A DNA stretch of 64,000 bases. Source: Hsuehochloa calcarea (lineage: Eukaryota > Streptophyta > Magnoliopsida > Poales > Poaceae). The DNA is taken from contig CM070611.1 of assembly GCA_036346395.1 (NCBI GenBank), positions 20,346,473 to 20,410,472 on the forward strand. The letters run 5' to 3'. The notes under the pieces are model-generated. The model saw nothing but the letters and a program-made list of their open reading frames with translations, searched no databases and was not told the origin of the DNA. Shown piece after piece: positions 53,080 through 64,000 of this stretch. Made by a program: the position numbers and the translations under genes. Each line of letters begins with the position of its first letter. Within the stretch, counting starts at the first letter, position 1.

Positions 53080-54930
53080 TAGACCAATCTAAGATCTGCC
53101 AGTTTAATCGGGGTCTAGGATATGACTTCTTTGAGGGCATGAGGAAGCATCCACTGCCGTGCTCGGACCCATAGCACCGGGTGTGATCGGTGAGCCCAGG
53201 GAGAAAGTCCATTTCAAGTCGGCGGGCTATGTCGAGTTTTACGATGAGGTAATTTCACATCTTGCTTCTACCTCTCGGAAGGTGAAGTATCACTGCACCT
53301 TACATCGGAAGATGGACACCACGATCGATCGATGCTTGGTAGCGCCAAGATCGTGCGTAGAGACCATGTTGAGTCTCTTAGGCGCATTGAAGTCGACCCG
53401 GACCTTGAGTGCACCTAAGACCAACACGAGTCTAGGCTTGTTTCTTCGATGGGTTTGTGCGGCATCGAGGACTTGGTTTTCGAGTTTTACGGTTTTCGTC
53501 CTCATCTTTCGCTTTGATCGTGACTTCGCCGTCTGAGGTAGATCTCGTTTTCCCCATCGAGATAGCTACTCGCGGCGTGTTCGACATGTTGCGGTGCTCA
53601 GACTCGCTCCTTCGTGGCGGTAGGACCCGGCCAACACCTTAGGGTCTACTCTTAGACCTTACGCTTTGAGATTCTGAGGCGTAGGGTAGATAGGCGTCGA
53701 TGGTGCTTGACTACTTCATACGCTCGGCGTGTTATTGATATTAGGTGCCAAAATCATTGTTGATTTATCCCGATCTTGAGACTTTACTCTCTGTTTGACT
53801 CGGAGTTCGCGGGTAGGGAAGGAGAAGGTTTGGCTTGTAGACTCGGTTGTTCTCGTCATATAATGGAGACTCCGTTGGTTCTCCTCCTTGCCGTGCTCGG
53901 TGATGAGGCGATCACCTTGGAGATGCTTCATCTGGGCGCGTCATCGCCAAAATGCTTGTGCATTAATGATTCTTTCATTTTGAAAGGCGTTGCCTTGGTT
54001 AGTAAGGCTGCGGTACAATTTGCTTTGTTTCTCGACTTATCGATGGCGGTTTGAGGTGAGCTTCAAGAAAAATGCTTGTAAAATTCTTGATTCTTGGGTA
54101 GTTTGGTTTCGGGATTTCGTTATGGGAGGATCTTTTCGTGCTGATTTTCGAGTCTTGGCGATCCTCTCGGTGTTTAGTTGCCACGAGTCCGCGACTGTCC
54201 TTACGGCATAGGAGACTTGGTCATATTGGATTTGACCATTTGACCGAGTTAGCGGCCACGATCTCATTCGTGGTTTGCGAAACTCAAGATGGTCAAAGAT
54301 CTTGTTTGCTCTCCATGCAAACGCGGCAAGATGGTTCCGCTTCTCATCCTCGGTCCACGTTACTATGGCCGATGCACAGGCACGGTGCTCCACATGGATC
54401 TGATGGGACGGCTCGAGTCGCGATCGGCGGAGGAAGTGGTATGTGCTTGTTCGTGGTCGATGACTTCTCGAGGTACTCTTGGGTGTTTTCTTAGCCTCGA
54501 AGGATGAGGCGTTTACGCATTTAGGGCCTTTTGTAGGCTTTACGTAGAGCTCCCGGTGCCTTACGAGCAATCCGCGATGACAATAGCACGGAGTTCAAAA
54601 TTCCTACTTTGAGAGTTTACGTGGTGAGGCAGTGTAGAGCACGAGTTCTCTTCTCCATCGTCCCTCGGCAGAATGGCGTTGTGGAAGGAAGAACCGTACC
54701 TTAGTCGAGATGGCGGGGCGATGCTTGATGAGTACTCTACAGCGGAAGTTTTGAAATGAAGCTATAGCCACCGCGTGCCATGTCTCAAATCGAGTTTTCT
54801 TGGGCACACTTGCATCGCACTTCTTATGGTGAGATATGGCGAAAGCCTAGCGTCTCTCATTTCGTGTGTTTGGTTGCAAGTGTTTTGTTTTGAAGTGCAG
54901 GAACCTAGATAAGTTAGTCACGTTCTTGTG
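53080..54930 (+). pseudogene. Sirevirus-like pol: GAG-pre-integrase and integrase remnants
   Basis: RRLGHIGFDHLTELA (54,205) and KDLVCSPCKRGKMV (54,290) are the pre-integrase zinc-binding part. HMDLMGRL (54,390, first Asp region) and a frame-shifted VVDDFSRYSWVF (54,455) belong to the integrase core. NGVVEG-like text stands near 54,675. The frame changes several times. Confidence 0.75.
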
Positions 54931-55399
54931 GCGGATCTTTCTGGGTTACTCGCCTTCTTCAGCGGAGCTTATAGGTGCAGGCTGCGAGTCTAGCAAAATG
55001 GTAGAGTCTGTGAGGTGACCTTCGATGAGGCGGTCAGGGGACTAGGCACGATATCTCGAGTTCGTTAAAGCGATCAGAGACCATCTTCGTGGATGACGAG
55101 GGCGAAGGAGGCGATGGTTGTCTACGATCTGTCCCTCACCCTCCTTGAGGTACCATCTTCCACCGCACCTCGGTGATCGGCCCTTGCCTTACGCTATACA
55201 GGTTAGTGGCTCTGTTCCTACCTCGTCGGCTCATGAGGTAGAGGCCACTTCTTCATCTCTCCCGGGACCTCCTAGACACATCGAGCTCATCCTTGAGCGG
55301 ATCATTGGAGACCTCTTGAGCGTGTTACGCTCAAAATCAGCTTATCTCAATTACATCTCCATTACGCCTTCATTGCCTCCTTTGAGCCCAAAGATGTTT

Positions 55400-56640
55400 C
55401 TCATGCCTTATCGATGAGTCATGGGTCAATGCCATGCATGAGGAGCTAGAAAATTTCGAGAGGAACAAGGTGCAGTGGCTTGCCGAGCCAGCAGTCACAA
55501 TATTATTGGGACTAAGTGGGTGTTCAAGAACAAGCGAGCGAGGATGGAGTGGTTATCAGAAACAAGGCTAGATTGGTTGCTCGGGGTTTTCCCGGGTTGA
55601 GGTCTAGATTTGAGAAACCTTTGCCTGTAGCTAGACTTGAAGCCATTAGAATCACGCTTGCCTTTGCGGCTTCTAGAGGATTCAAGCTTTACAGATGGAC
55701 GTCAAGAGTGCCTTTCTCAATGGCCTTATTGAGGAAGAGGTCTACGTCCGTGACCTCTGGTTTCGAGAACCCCAAATACCCAAACCATGTCTTCAAGCTT
55801 TTCAAAGCATTGTATGGACTTAGCGAGGCCCCGGGGCTTGGTATGAGAGGCTTAAGTCCTACTTGTTAAGTCATGGTTTTGAGATGGGTAAAGTTGACAA
55901 GACCTTGTTCATCCAGCGTAGGCATGCTTTGCCCATACCTTTCGTCGGATCTATATCGATGACATTATCTTTGGCGGCTCTTCCCATACTCTGGTTTCCA
56001 GTTCTCGGATGTCATGAGCACGAGTTTGAGATGAAGTATGATGGGTGAGTTGACCTTCTTCCTTGGCTTCCAAATTAGCGATCTCGGGAGGTACATTTCT
56101 TCATCGGGAAAGTACACTCGTGACCTCTGGCGCCGACATGAGTGATGGTAAGTGTATGCGACTCCCATGGCTTCTGACCTATCTTGACCAGATGAGGATG
56201 GCGAGCGAGTTGATCAAGGAGTTTAGCGGCATGATTGGCTCCCTCTTGTACCTCAACGCCTCGAGACCGGACATACATTTCTCGTGTGTTTGTGCGCTCG
56301 TTTTGAGCTTCTCCTCGCGTTTCTCACCGCGACGTGAAGCGCATCTTCGATACTGCGAGCTACCATTGACTATGGTATCGGTACTCTTCTTCATCTGTCT
56401 TTCCTTGAGAGCCTTCTCGGATCACGGACTTATTGGTTGTAGGATAGATAGGAAGAGCACTTCGGCACTGCCAATTTCTTGGCACTTCTCTTGTTTCTGG
56501 TCTTGAGAAGCGATCCGGTGTTACCTGATCCACGCGAGGCGAGTATGTTCTTTGCGGCCGATTCTTTGTAGCCAAGTGCTCTGGATGGCCGACCTGCGGG
56601 ACTTTGGGTTAGTTATCGATAGTGTTCCACTCTTTTGTGA
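55400..56640 (+). pseudogene. Sirevirus-like pol: reverse transcriptase and RNase H remnants
   Basis: TKWVFKNK-like text (55,510), VIRNKARLVARGF (55,548), a broken MDVKSAFLNG (55,697), FKLFKALYGLSEAP (55,800), LTFFLGFQI (56,050) and GCRIDRKST (56,435) mark RT and RNase H. The YVDD box falls at a frameshift near 55,955. Confidence 0.75.
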
Positions 56641-58531
56641 TAACATACTGCGATTAACATTGCCAGAACCCGGTCACGGCATTCGGACCAAGCACATCGA
56701 TATCGGTTCCACTTCCTTAGAGACCATGTAGAGAAGGGCGATATAGTGCTTGGTTTGTGGAAGTGACCACCGGTTGGTGACATTTTACCAAGCCTTTGGA
56801 TAGTTCGAGGTTTTGACTCTGCGAGGAGAGCTTGGGGTGGTTTGTCCTTATGGTGTAGTGAGGGAGCTTTGTGCTTTCTTGCTTTACTATTTTGATTATG
56901 CTGTCTCATTTATGCATGCATTGCATTTTGCGGGTGCATTGGGGTTTAGTCCTTCTAGCATAAATTAGAGTGATCTTCTCGACTATTGTTTAGACTCCTT
57001 GCTCTTTTCTTGTGACCTAGGGTTACGCTCTGTTAGTCGCTTCTCTTCTCTCACTAGGTTGAGCCACTCACTTGCTTCGGGGTTCTAGCAAGGTAGGGCC
57101 GCCCTTGGGTAGACATAGTGCGTGTTTGCTCCTAGTAAGGTAGATTACGGTCTAATAGTCCTAGTGTCATATGGGGTAGATGAGAGTCGATCTAAGCCAT
57201 AGTTGCCTCTATATCTTATCTATGCTTTAAGGGCCTTTACTTATTTTTTCTTTTCGACTTCTCGATCTTATTGCTTTGGTTCGGGGAGTTCTTTTGGGAG
57301 CTTACGGGCTTAATATTGACTTAACTCAACTTGAACTAAAGTTGCATCTCATGTTGAGGGGCTGGATTCTCTTGCATTCTAGCATTACGCATTGTAATAT
57401 AACAACATTGAGCCTTGACTATTATCCTATTATGACATGCTACAATGTTTTACACCTTGCCATGACTTGTGCTTATTTGCTAGATTTATCATGACTTCAT
57501 ATGTGTAGCCTAGCTTTTGCCATGATAAGTTAATTAAAATTGCTCAACAAACTAAAACTTGTCGTGTTAGCACTCGAGATTAGTCTTTCTCGAGCTATCC
57601 TTTTATGATTCATGCCATGTCAAATAAATTTGGGTAGAGTGATGAATCTATATTGAGCCTTAGAAAAGAAATTTGTTTTAGTCTCTTGATGATGCATGAG
57701 TTAGTACAACTTGTTAAAAAAAAATCTCTTTTGTCGAAAAAGCAGATCTCACCAATTCTCTCCTATGAGACGACTTGCCATTGCACTTGGCATGAACTTA
57801 GGGAGTTTTGGGTGACCTAGACTATCTTCTTAAGCTTCTCGCTTGGAGTAGTCGCATAAGGCTTGAGACCTAGCACATGATAAAACAAAAATCAGTTGGA
57901 AACCACCATGAATTTCAAAAGAAAATATGTGTTCAATGTGCTTAAAGCCACGAGAAAGTATCAAGTTCTTTAACCAATGTTTCAATCTTGAGCATAGCAC
58001 TCTATTTGGTCTCAATTTAAGCTTCTTAGTTCCGCAGCTTATTGACATGGCTGCATCATCCTTGGATATCTCTAGCGAGACTTTGCTCATTGATGACTTG
58101 ACTTGCTCACATAATGTACCTCATTTTCAGATTGTCATCTATGTGTTCTAGCTAGCTTATACATATCTTGTCATGATCTAGCTAGCCTTTTATTGAGTTA
58201 TGGCTTGGTGTATTACATGTTGGTCATTATGGATAATTCTCATGGCTCAAAATGTTTAAATAAACAAACTTGACCATTTTCATTCATTAACATGTCATAT
58301 TCTCTCTATTGCATCTTGATCGTTTATTGCCAAAGGGGAGAATAGAGAAGAAAAAGTGTTGAGGAGCAGTTTAGAGCTTTGAGATCAATTTGCTCTTCGA
58401 TTGTTGCTCTAGCGTTCCTTACATCGACATGGTCATTAGCTTCATTTCATTCCTTGGACCATGTTGGATTTTCAAACTCAAACTCTTCTTAAAGCTTTTA
58501 CGAGTTTGTCAATATTCTCATCAAGGGAGAT
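56641..58531. other. Non-coding stretch between pol and 3' LTR of the Sirevirus-like element
   Basis: No coding region that I can support. It includes purine-rich AAAGGGGAGAATAGAGAAG at about 58,333 and, just before the LTR, CATCAAGGGAGAT (58520-58531), the likely polypurine tract. Confidence 0.6.
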
Positions 58532-60431
58532 TGAGAGACCTTGTGGTCGTGTCTCCATGAGTGATGAGTATTTGACAAGGTTTGATCGATCGAGTTTGGT
58601 TTGTGTGGTGGACCATGTCGTTCTTGCGGTTCCAGCGTTTCGTGAAATCTTTCAATTCTTTGTCGGGATAATCGGATTGTCCGCGTGTTATGGCGATGAT
58701 GCCTTGAGGCGGTTATCTGGATTGGTAAATGGCGGTTGAAGAATTCGGAGAAGTTGTTTTTTGAGTTACGGTTTTCATTGGAAATCGGAACAACCGCGAG
58801 TATTGGGCGATACGGCCGGGATGCGGTTGATCGGCTGGTAACATGGCGGTTGTATGGATTATATTGTGAGTTGGCCATTTTGGTGATTTGAGTTTTGGGA
58901 TAGGTCATATCAAGTGTGTTCATGCATATGTGTTGCATATTGCATGTTTGAGCTAACGTTAGGTCAAGTTGTGAAGAACTTGTTCCGGTTTGTGTTTCTT
59001 TATGCGTGTGGGCTGCGGGGCGTCGAGTGGAGTCGTGGCGAGACACGGTGGACGGACTAGGTGCGGTGGCGAGAGTCGGAGCAGTCGGGATGTGTCGAAG
59101 GCAGCGTGGACTCGAGGTGGTTGCGGGCGTCGAGGCGAGGCGCGGAAGCTTCGAGAAGGTGCGGGAGGCGGCAGGGAATTTCGCAAAGGCGCTGGCGGGA
59201 GCGGGCTCGATTAGTTTAAGCGGGCGTAGCAGGTGGAGACCCGTTAGCCATGGGCTATAAATAGGATGGATGGGCTCTGCCCAGGTGAGCACTTAGGTGG
59301 AATTAGGGTTTTAGAGTCAAAAGAGGCTTTGTGAGGTTGTTTCTTTTTGCTCTTTAGTGGTTGAGAGTGGAGGAAGGCGTGAGTGTGCTCCTGCGTGTCC
59401 CTCTTCATGAGTTCTTGAGTGGTTCTCCTCCTCTCCAAAGCATGTAGTGTGAGTGTGTTCTTGTGTTGGGAGAGTGAGGAGATGGATTGAGAATCTTGTA
59501 ATCATCCCTCTGGTTCTAATGTCCATGCGTATGGGGATGTATTTATTTGTATTTCGCTCTTGATTCAAGAAATGAAAATCTGAAGTTTGCATTCCCTGTT
59601 CTTATTTTCCTTGATTCTCTGTGATGGACTTGTGAGTTTTCTTTTTCTTGTTGGTTCTTGCTAGTGAGTGCAAAATGGATTGCTCTATGTTGGGATAGTG
59701 CCCCAAGATCATTTGATCGATTTTCCCAAGAGCTAATCTTGTTAAATCTCAGATTTCACTTTTTGGCATCCTCTGTTCTTCATTTCCTCTTCTAGGGTTT
59801 TTGATGAAATTCTTGATTTCCTTGAGGATTTGGCCTAAGACTCATGCTAGCATGTCTGAGGTTATTACTAACCTTCTTGCAAAATCTCATGAGCCAAGGT
59901 TGAGAGATTGTGGAGCATTTGGTTTTGCGGTTTGCATCCTTCTTCGTTCAAATGCAAGAAGATAGGAACTTTGGAATGGATCTCTGAAATATTTGTTTGG
60001 AATAGGTTCCTAGTGTCTTTAGGGAGGTGTGGTTCAAATCTCGTAGAGTTTGGCCAGCGGTTCAAAAGTTCGTCGATTTTCGTTTTGAAACAGAGAGGTT
60101 TTACTGCTCGGGACAATCGGATGAGCAAGACTTAACTGCTGTGGTTGTCTGGGACTGCGGTACAACCGGTCGTTACTACTGGTTTATCTGGGAATGTGGT
60201 ACAACCGGCCGTTTACTGTGGTTGTACCGATTGTCTGATTTCTTGGTTCTTCCTCGTTTTGTTTCTTTGAGCTTTGGGGGTGAGAGTGGATTCAACATAA
60301 GACTTCCTCTGTGCAATCATTGATCTTCATAGCTCTCATAGCTATTGGAGTAATTTACAAGTTGAATCCATTCTTTGCGAAAAGATTAGGTGCTCCTATT
60401 CACCCCCCTCTAGTCGCCTTTCGGTCCTTGA
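58532..60431 (+). repeat. 3' LTR of the Sirevirus-like element, 1900 bp
   Basis: Starts TGAGAGACCTTGTGG after the polypurine tract; its last 1519 bp match 49398-50919. The end reads CCTTGA instead of CCTTCA. TATA box CTATAAATA at 59255-59263. Confidence 0.82.
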
Positions 60432-61476
60432 GAGGAGAGAAGAAACGCGGGAGAAGCGAGCAGCTTCTTTATTAGCAGGGCCACAGGCGGGCTTGGGATG
60501 AAGGCGCGGCGTGGCGGGCCCTTGAGGAGGCGGGATGGGGCCAGGCAGCAGCGTGAGCCAGCGGAGGCTTGTGGCGGCAGAGGCGCGAGATTGTGTGATG
60601 GGATTATGGCGCCGGATTGTGACGCCTTGAGCGATGGCGATGGCGGGAGCCGTCCGATTCGTCGAGACGGTGGGGAAGCGAAGGCGGAGTGAGCAGGCCG
60701 TCCGATTTGATCGAGGCGGTGGGGAGAAAGCGCGCCGAGCGAGGCAAGCGAGCCGTCCGATTCGTCGGACGGTGGGAAGAAGAAGAAGCGCGAGCGTCAC
60801 GGCCGTCGCGATGGCGAACGGATGGTCGCGATGGAAAGGGCAGCGCGAGCGAGGCGAGCGACGCATGAAGCGAGCAGGGAGAGGCGGATCTCGATTCAGC
60901 GGCCCGCCCGGCGAGCGGCAGCGGCTGGCGAGGCGCTCGGATGAAGATCAGGCGAGTGAAGGAGGCCTGTGAGGCGGGCGGCGAAGCGAGCGGGCAGCGA
61001 AATGGGCGGAGGCGGAAAGCGATGGTGGGCGAAGGATTCGGCCCATGCACGATAAAAGGATTTAAAATACATTTTGATTTTAGAAATTCAAATAAAACAA
61101 AAGGCAATTTAGAAAATAGCAAATAGACTCCAAAATTCTAGAAAAATTCACAGAAATTCCTTGAATTATTATGGACTTAATAAAAATACTTTTAACTTTT
61201 AATTTTCTTTTTCTTTTACAAATAAAATAATTTTTAATTTCGGATAAAACAAAAATCAATTTCTAAAACCCAATAAATCCAAGAAAATTCTCAAAATAAT
61301 AATTTTGATTTTAAAATCCAGAAAACTCAATTAAACCAACTTTAATTTAATTGAAGTTTGATTAACTCATATTAAACTGCAAATGGATTTACGAAATTTC
61401 CAAATTAAGCTTTTGGCAAAAAAACAAATGGTTCTCTTTTAAAATTTTCAAAAACTCCGAAAAACGGGACGCTACA
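60432..61476 (-). repeat. Fragment of another LTR, minus orientation
   Basis: In minus sense it begins TGTAGCGTCCCGTTTTTCGG at 61476, a TGTA...CCCG opening like that of the 41280 element, then AT-rich text and a GC-rich part with GCCGTCCGAT words (60,650-60,770). The other end is lost against the Sirevirus LTR. Long GC-rich frames here are not supported as genes. Confidence 0.5.
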
Positions 61477-63091
61477 CTTTGCCTATTACCCTTTAGAGCT
61501 TTTGTATTTCAATTCTTGCTCAATGTCATGTCTAGTTCTTTGACTTGCTAGAATTATCATGCTTTTACATGTGTAGCTAAGTCTTTGCTATATGAGCTAG
61601 AACCTTTTAAACAACTCAAACTAAGAAATTGCAATTTGTGGATGTTTTAGCGAGTTGTGCAATTAATGCTCCTCTTGTGACATTGGCCCTGTCAAGATTG
61701 CTTTGTTAGCTCTTTGATCTAAAATTGACCATTACTTGAGCTTTTGTGTTCTTGAGATTCTAAAACTGCTTATGTGAAAAATGAAAATCAAGATTGTCTT
61801 ATGCTTAAATTATGCCAAACTATTCTTCTGAGGCCTTGTCAAATGACATGAACTTGGAGATAGTTTGATGAACGAACGATCTCATGGGAATGCTTGTCGA
61901 AATGACATGAACCTCAAGATTTGTCGCCCCGGTAGAAGCTTAGAAAGAGTTTGTGGATGGCTCCTAGTCCAGGATCTTCTTTACTAAGATATACCTTTAA
62001 TCAACTTTTGGTCGAAGCTTAGGATGAGTTTGTGGATGGCTCCTAGTCCAGGATCTTGTCACTAAGTTAGATCATTAGTCAACTTCAATATTCAATGCAA
62101 ATGAGAAAAATGTTGACAAATGGGCGTTTACAAAATTTTGAGCAAAATGATTCAATACGGGACTTGATTGACTCTTAATGTGGTCTTTGTTAGATTTTTG
62201 ATCTCACTTTGATATTTTGACATGGCCAATTTCACTTTAGGATCCCTGTTGATGAACTTCTTTGAATTTGAGCGTTGTTAAATTGATCAAATCTCTTGCT
62301 TTACTTTTGAGCCTTTGTGCTTAGCTTTGATATATATGTCTTACCATGATCTTGCTAAGCGTTTGTCGGGCTTGATATGCTGTTTGTGCAATATTAGAGA
62401 TACTAGCTTGTTCTTTTGGGTAATCTCCAAAGCTTCTTATAATCAAAAATTGAAAAATATTAAAATTGAAGCCACTCCATTGCATTTCATGCATATTCCT
62501 TTTTATACTTCCTTTGTTTCTGCTTCTTCCTTTATTCTATATTGGTTATCTCTGGATGAGAGGAAGGCGTGATTCCTTGATGAATCCATTGTCAAAGGGG
62601 GAGAAGATGTGTTAATTAATGAGAAGATATTTCTTTGGGAGAAGATGTGTTATATCTCTTTGCTATTTTTATTTGGAGAAGATGTGTTAATGAGAATATA
62701 TTTCTTTCTTTGGGAGAAGTTTGTACAAAGGGGCGAAAATTTGAAAATTGAGGATCATAGTGAGGGGAGTTCTTGAGTTGCATTCTTATTGTCTTATTGA
62801 ATATTACGAACATGAATTGCATTCTTTTATACTCACAATGATCATAGGTCAATTGAACAATTGTTCTTTCATATGGACCTTATGTGAGATTTTGACCTTT
62901 TAAAATCAAAGTTTTATGCTTTCTTTTGCCTTGTCTCACATGCCTATACTATTACGATGCCGGCTTGGTCATTTTATTGCTTTTTCTTGCTTATGGACCA
63001 AGTTGTGCCTTTGTCAAGCTGAGTAAACTCGTTTTCAAACCTCTTACTTACATTTTACGGATAATTGCCAATGTGTTCATCAAGGGGAGAT

Positions 63092-64000
63092 TGTGGATTT
63101 CATGGGGATATGCTCCGGATCTTAGGATGATGTGACAATTGGCAATGGCGTTTACGGTTTGTCGTTTCACGCATTTTCGACAAAGTGTCGGGCTTTACGG
63201 GCGAGGCGGTCCGGCCGGTCCTTGCAGCAGTGATCGGCCGGTCCCAAATCGGTCGGACCGGCCATATGAAAGCGATCGGACGGCGGTGACCTAAAAGTGT
63301 TCAAAAGCAGTTTGGGCCAAAATAGGTGTTGTAGGCAAGTGAGGGATCCCAATGCACTTGGTCTCATAATTTTGGAGTCTCGATAAGTTCTATTCGTTTT
63401 AATTTCCGAAGGTTTGGATTTTGGGAGTATGAATTTGGCTAAGTCCCAAGGGTGGTCAGAAGCCAGCTCACGAGGCGGTCCGGCCGAAGCCATGGAGGCG
63501 ATCGGCAAACTCACTGGGCGGTCGGACCGGTTTCTACTTGAGCGTCGGCCAACCGTGGCGATGTTGTTTTGTTAGGTCAAAGTCATTGGTTTCATGGCAT
63601 ATGATTTGCATGATGCATGTTTTGACTAACATGGGTCAAGTTGTGAAGAACTTGTTCCCGGTCGTGTTTTCTTATGCGTGGTTGTGCGGGTTGCTTGGTG
63701 GTCATGACGGTCAGCGGCGAGAGAATCGAGACTAGACTTGAAGAGTTGAGGTCGAGCGATCGGCGATGCGGGTGAGTCAACGACTCAAGGGTGACACAAG
63801 GTGGACAAGGGTGACCTATTGGCGAATCCATGGCGCATGGTGAAGCGGTTTAGGTCAAAAGGTTAAAGCGGCGCTGCGAAGCGTGCGTGTGTGACCCGTT
63901 TGTTAGTGGGCCTTAGGGGGGCCAATTAAGTCAAACCCTAAGAGTTTTAGGCCTCCACTATAAATAGGAGGAGATGGTGGTGCACCTCTCCCTCTCGCCT
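63092..64000 (+). repeat. Sirevirus-like LTR, left part
   Basis: Starts TGTGGATTTCATGGGG after a polypurine tract, so it is a 3' LTR. GGTCGGACCGG-type palindromes lie at 63,200-63,290 and 63,470-63,535; TATA box CTATAAATA at 63958-63966. The window ends within it. Confidence 0.78.
63958..63966 (+). promoter_or_regulatory. TATA box in the right-edge LTR
   Basis: CTATAAATA after AGGCCTCCA; same context as in the other Sirevirus-like LTRs. Confidence 0.65.

Larger units (their letters stand above)
49398..60431 (+). mobile_element. Sirevirus-like Ty1/copia element with both LTRs, pol decayed
   Basis: Two near-identical LTRs (49398-50919, left part lost in the gap; 58532-60431) enclose a primer-binding site, gag, integrase, reverse transcriptase and RNase H in copia order. 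All coding parts are broken by many small indels, while the LTRs differ mainly by one-base indels. LTR length, TATA placement and the long non-coding stretch between pol and the 3' LTR fit the Sirevirus lineage. Confidence 0.85.
61477..64000 (+). mobile_element. Tail and LTR of another Sirevirus-like element (continues beyond window)
   Basis: 61477-63091 resembles the non-coding post-pol region of Sireviruses: purine-rich words such as AAAGGGGGAGAAGATG (62,596) and a final CATCAAGGGGAGAT directly before the LTR. The LTR begins at 63092 and resembles 29031-30873 in order and wording. Pol is absent. Confidence 0.7.

Noticed and set aside
60396..61122. 156- and 172-codon minus-strand frames
   Set aside because: GC-rich, arginine/serine/proline-rich text in an LTR fragment; no conserved motif.
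29031..64000. One giant Sirevirus with LTRs at 29031 and 63092 enclosing all nested elements
   Set aside because: The two LTRs look only about two-thirds alike, far too different for a pair of one element, and its pol is absent on both sides.

Overview
This is plant nuclear DNA, most likely from a grass. The evidence is one multi-exon gene with GT-AG introns, one intronless high-GC3 subtilase gene, a CACTA transposon with hairpin-rich ends, and nested Ty1/copia and Ty3/gypsy LTR retrotransposons that fill most of the window. I cannot name the genus from sequence alone. A 100-N run at 49298-49397 shows it comes from a draft scaffold. I see no rRNA or tRNA gene, CRISPR array, or bacterial or organellar segment.

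Layout. Positions 1-11991 (minus strand) hold a nucleotidyltransferase-like gene of the plant PAP/OAS1 substrate-binding-domain family. Seven exons are visible and the last runs off the left edge. Its second intron is about 6.6 kb and contains a decayed 5.2 kb copia element with short LTRs (3612-8770) and a small MITE-like element. Positions 12-16 kb are intergenic, with diverged repeats. At 16.3-18.3 kb the 5' ends of two related gypsy elements face each other head to head. Positions 19779-22045 (minus strand) hold a secreted subtilisin-like serine protease gene with a TATA box. At 22.7-27.7 kb lies a CACTA (En/Spm) transposon whose TNP2-type transposase is broken by stops and frameshifts. 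Beside it (27.7-28.1 kb) is a second hairpin array and promoter, followed by what looks like a captured C-terminal piece of a MAPR-type steroid/heme-binding protein gene.

From 29 kb to the right edge the sequence is almost all LTR retrotransposon. There is a Sirevirus-like copia 5' LTR with gag (29031-31496), and long-LTR-type sequence with a minisatellite of GTCGTA palindromes (32608-about 36004). A Tat/Athila-like gypsy element follows (36005-about 49297); its RNase H domain is split by a 5566-bp TG...CA insertion with a perfect 5-bp target-site duplication (41280-46845). After the gap comes a Sirevirus-like copia with both LTRs (49398-60431), a fragment of another LTR (60432-61476), and the tail and LTR of another Sirevirus-like element (61477-64000).

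Two points matter to a reader. First, the only two apparent host genes each carry one frameshift, in each case one base missing from a G/C homopolymer. The two LTRs of the 49-60 kb element also differ largely by one-base indels. Residual consensus error is therefore at least as likely as pseudogenization. Second, the least explained structures are palindromic: hairpins at both ends of the 5.57 kb insertion, the inverted pair of GTCGTA arrays, the CACTA hairpin arrays, and a GAGTAC-N4/5-GTACTC palindrome shared by three dispersed repeats.
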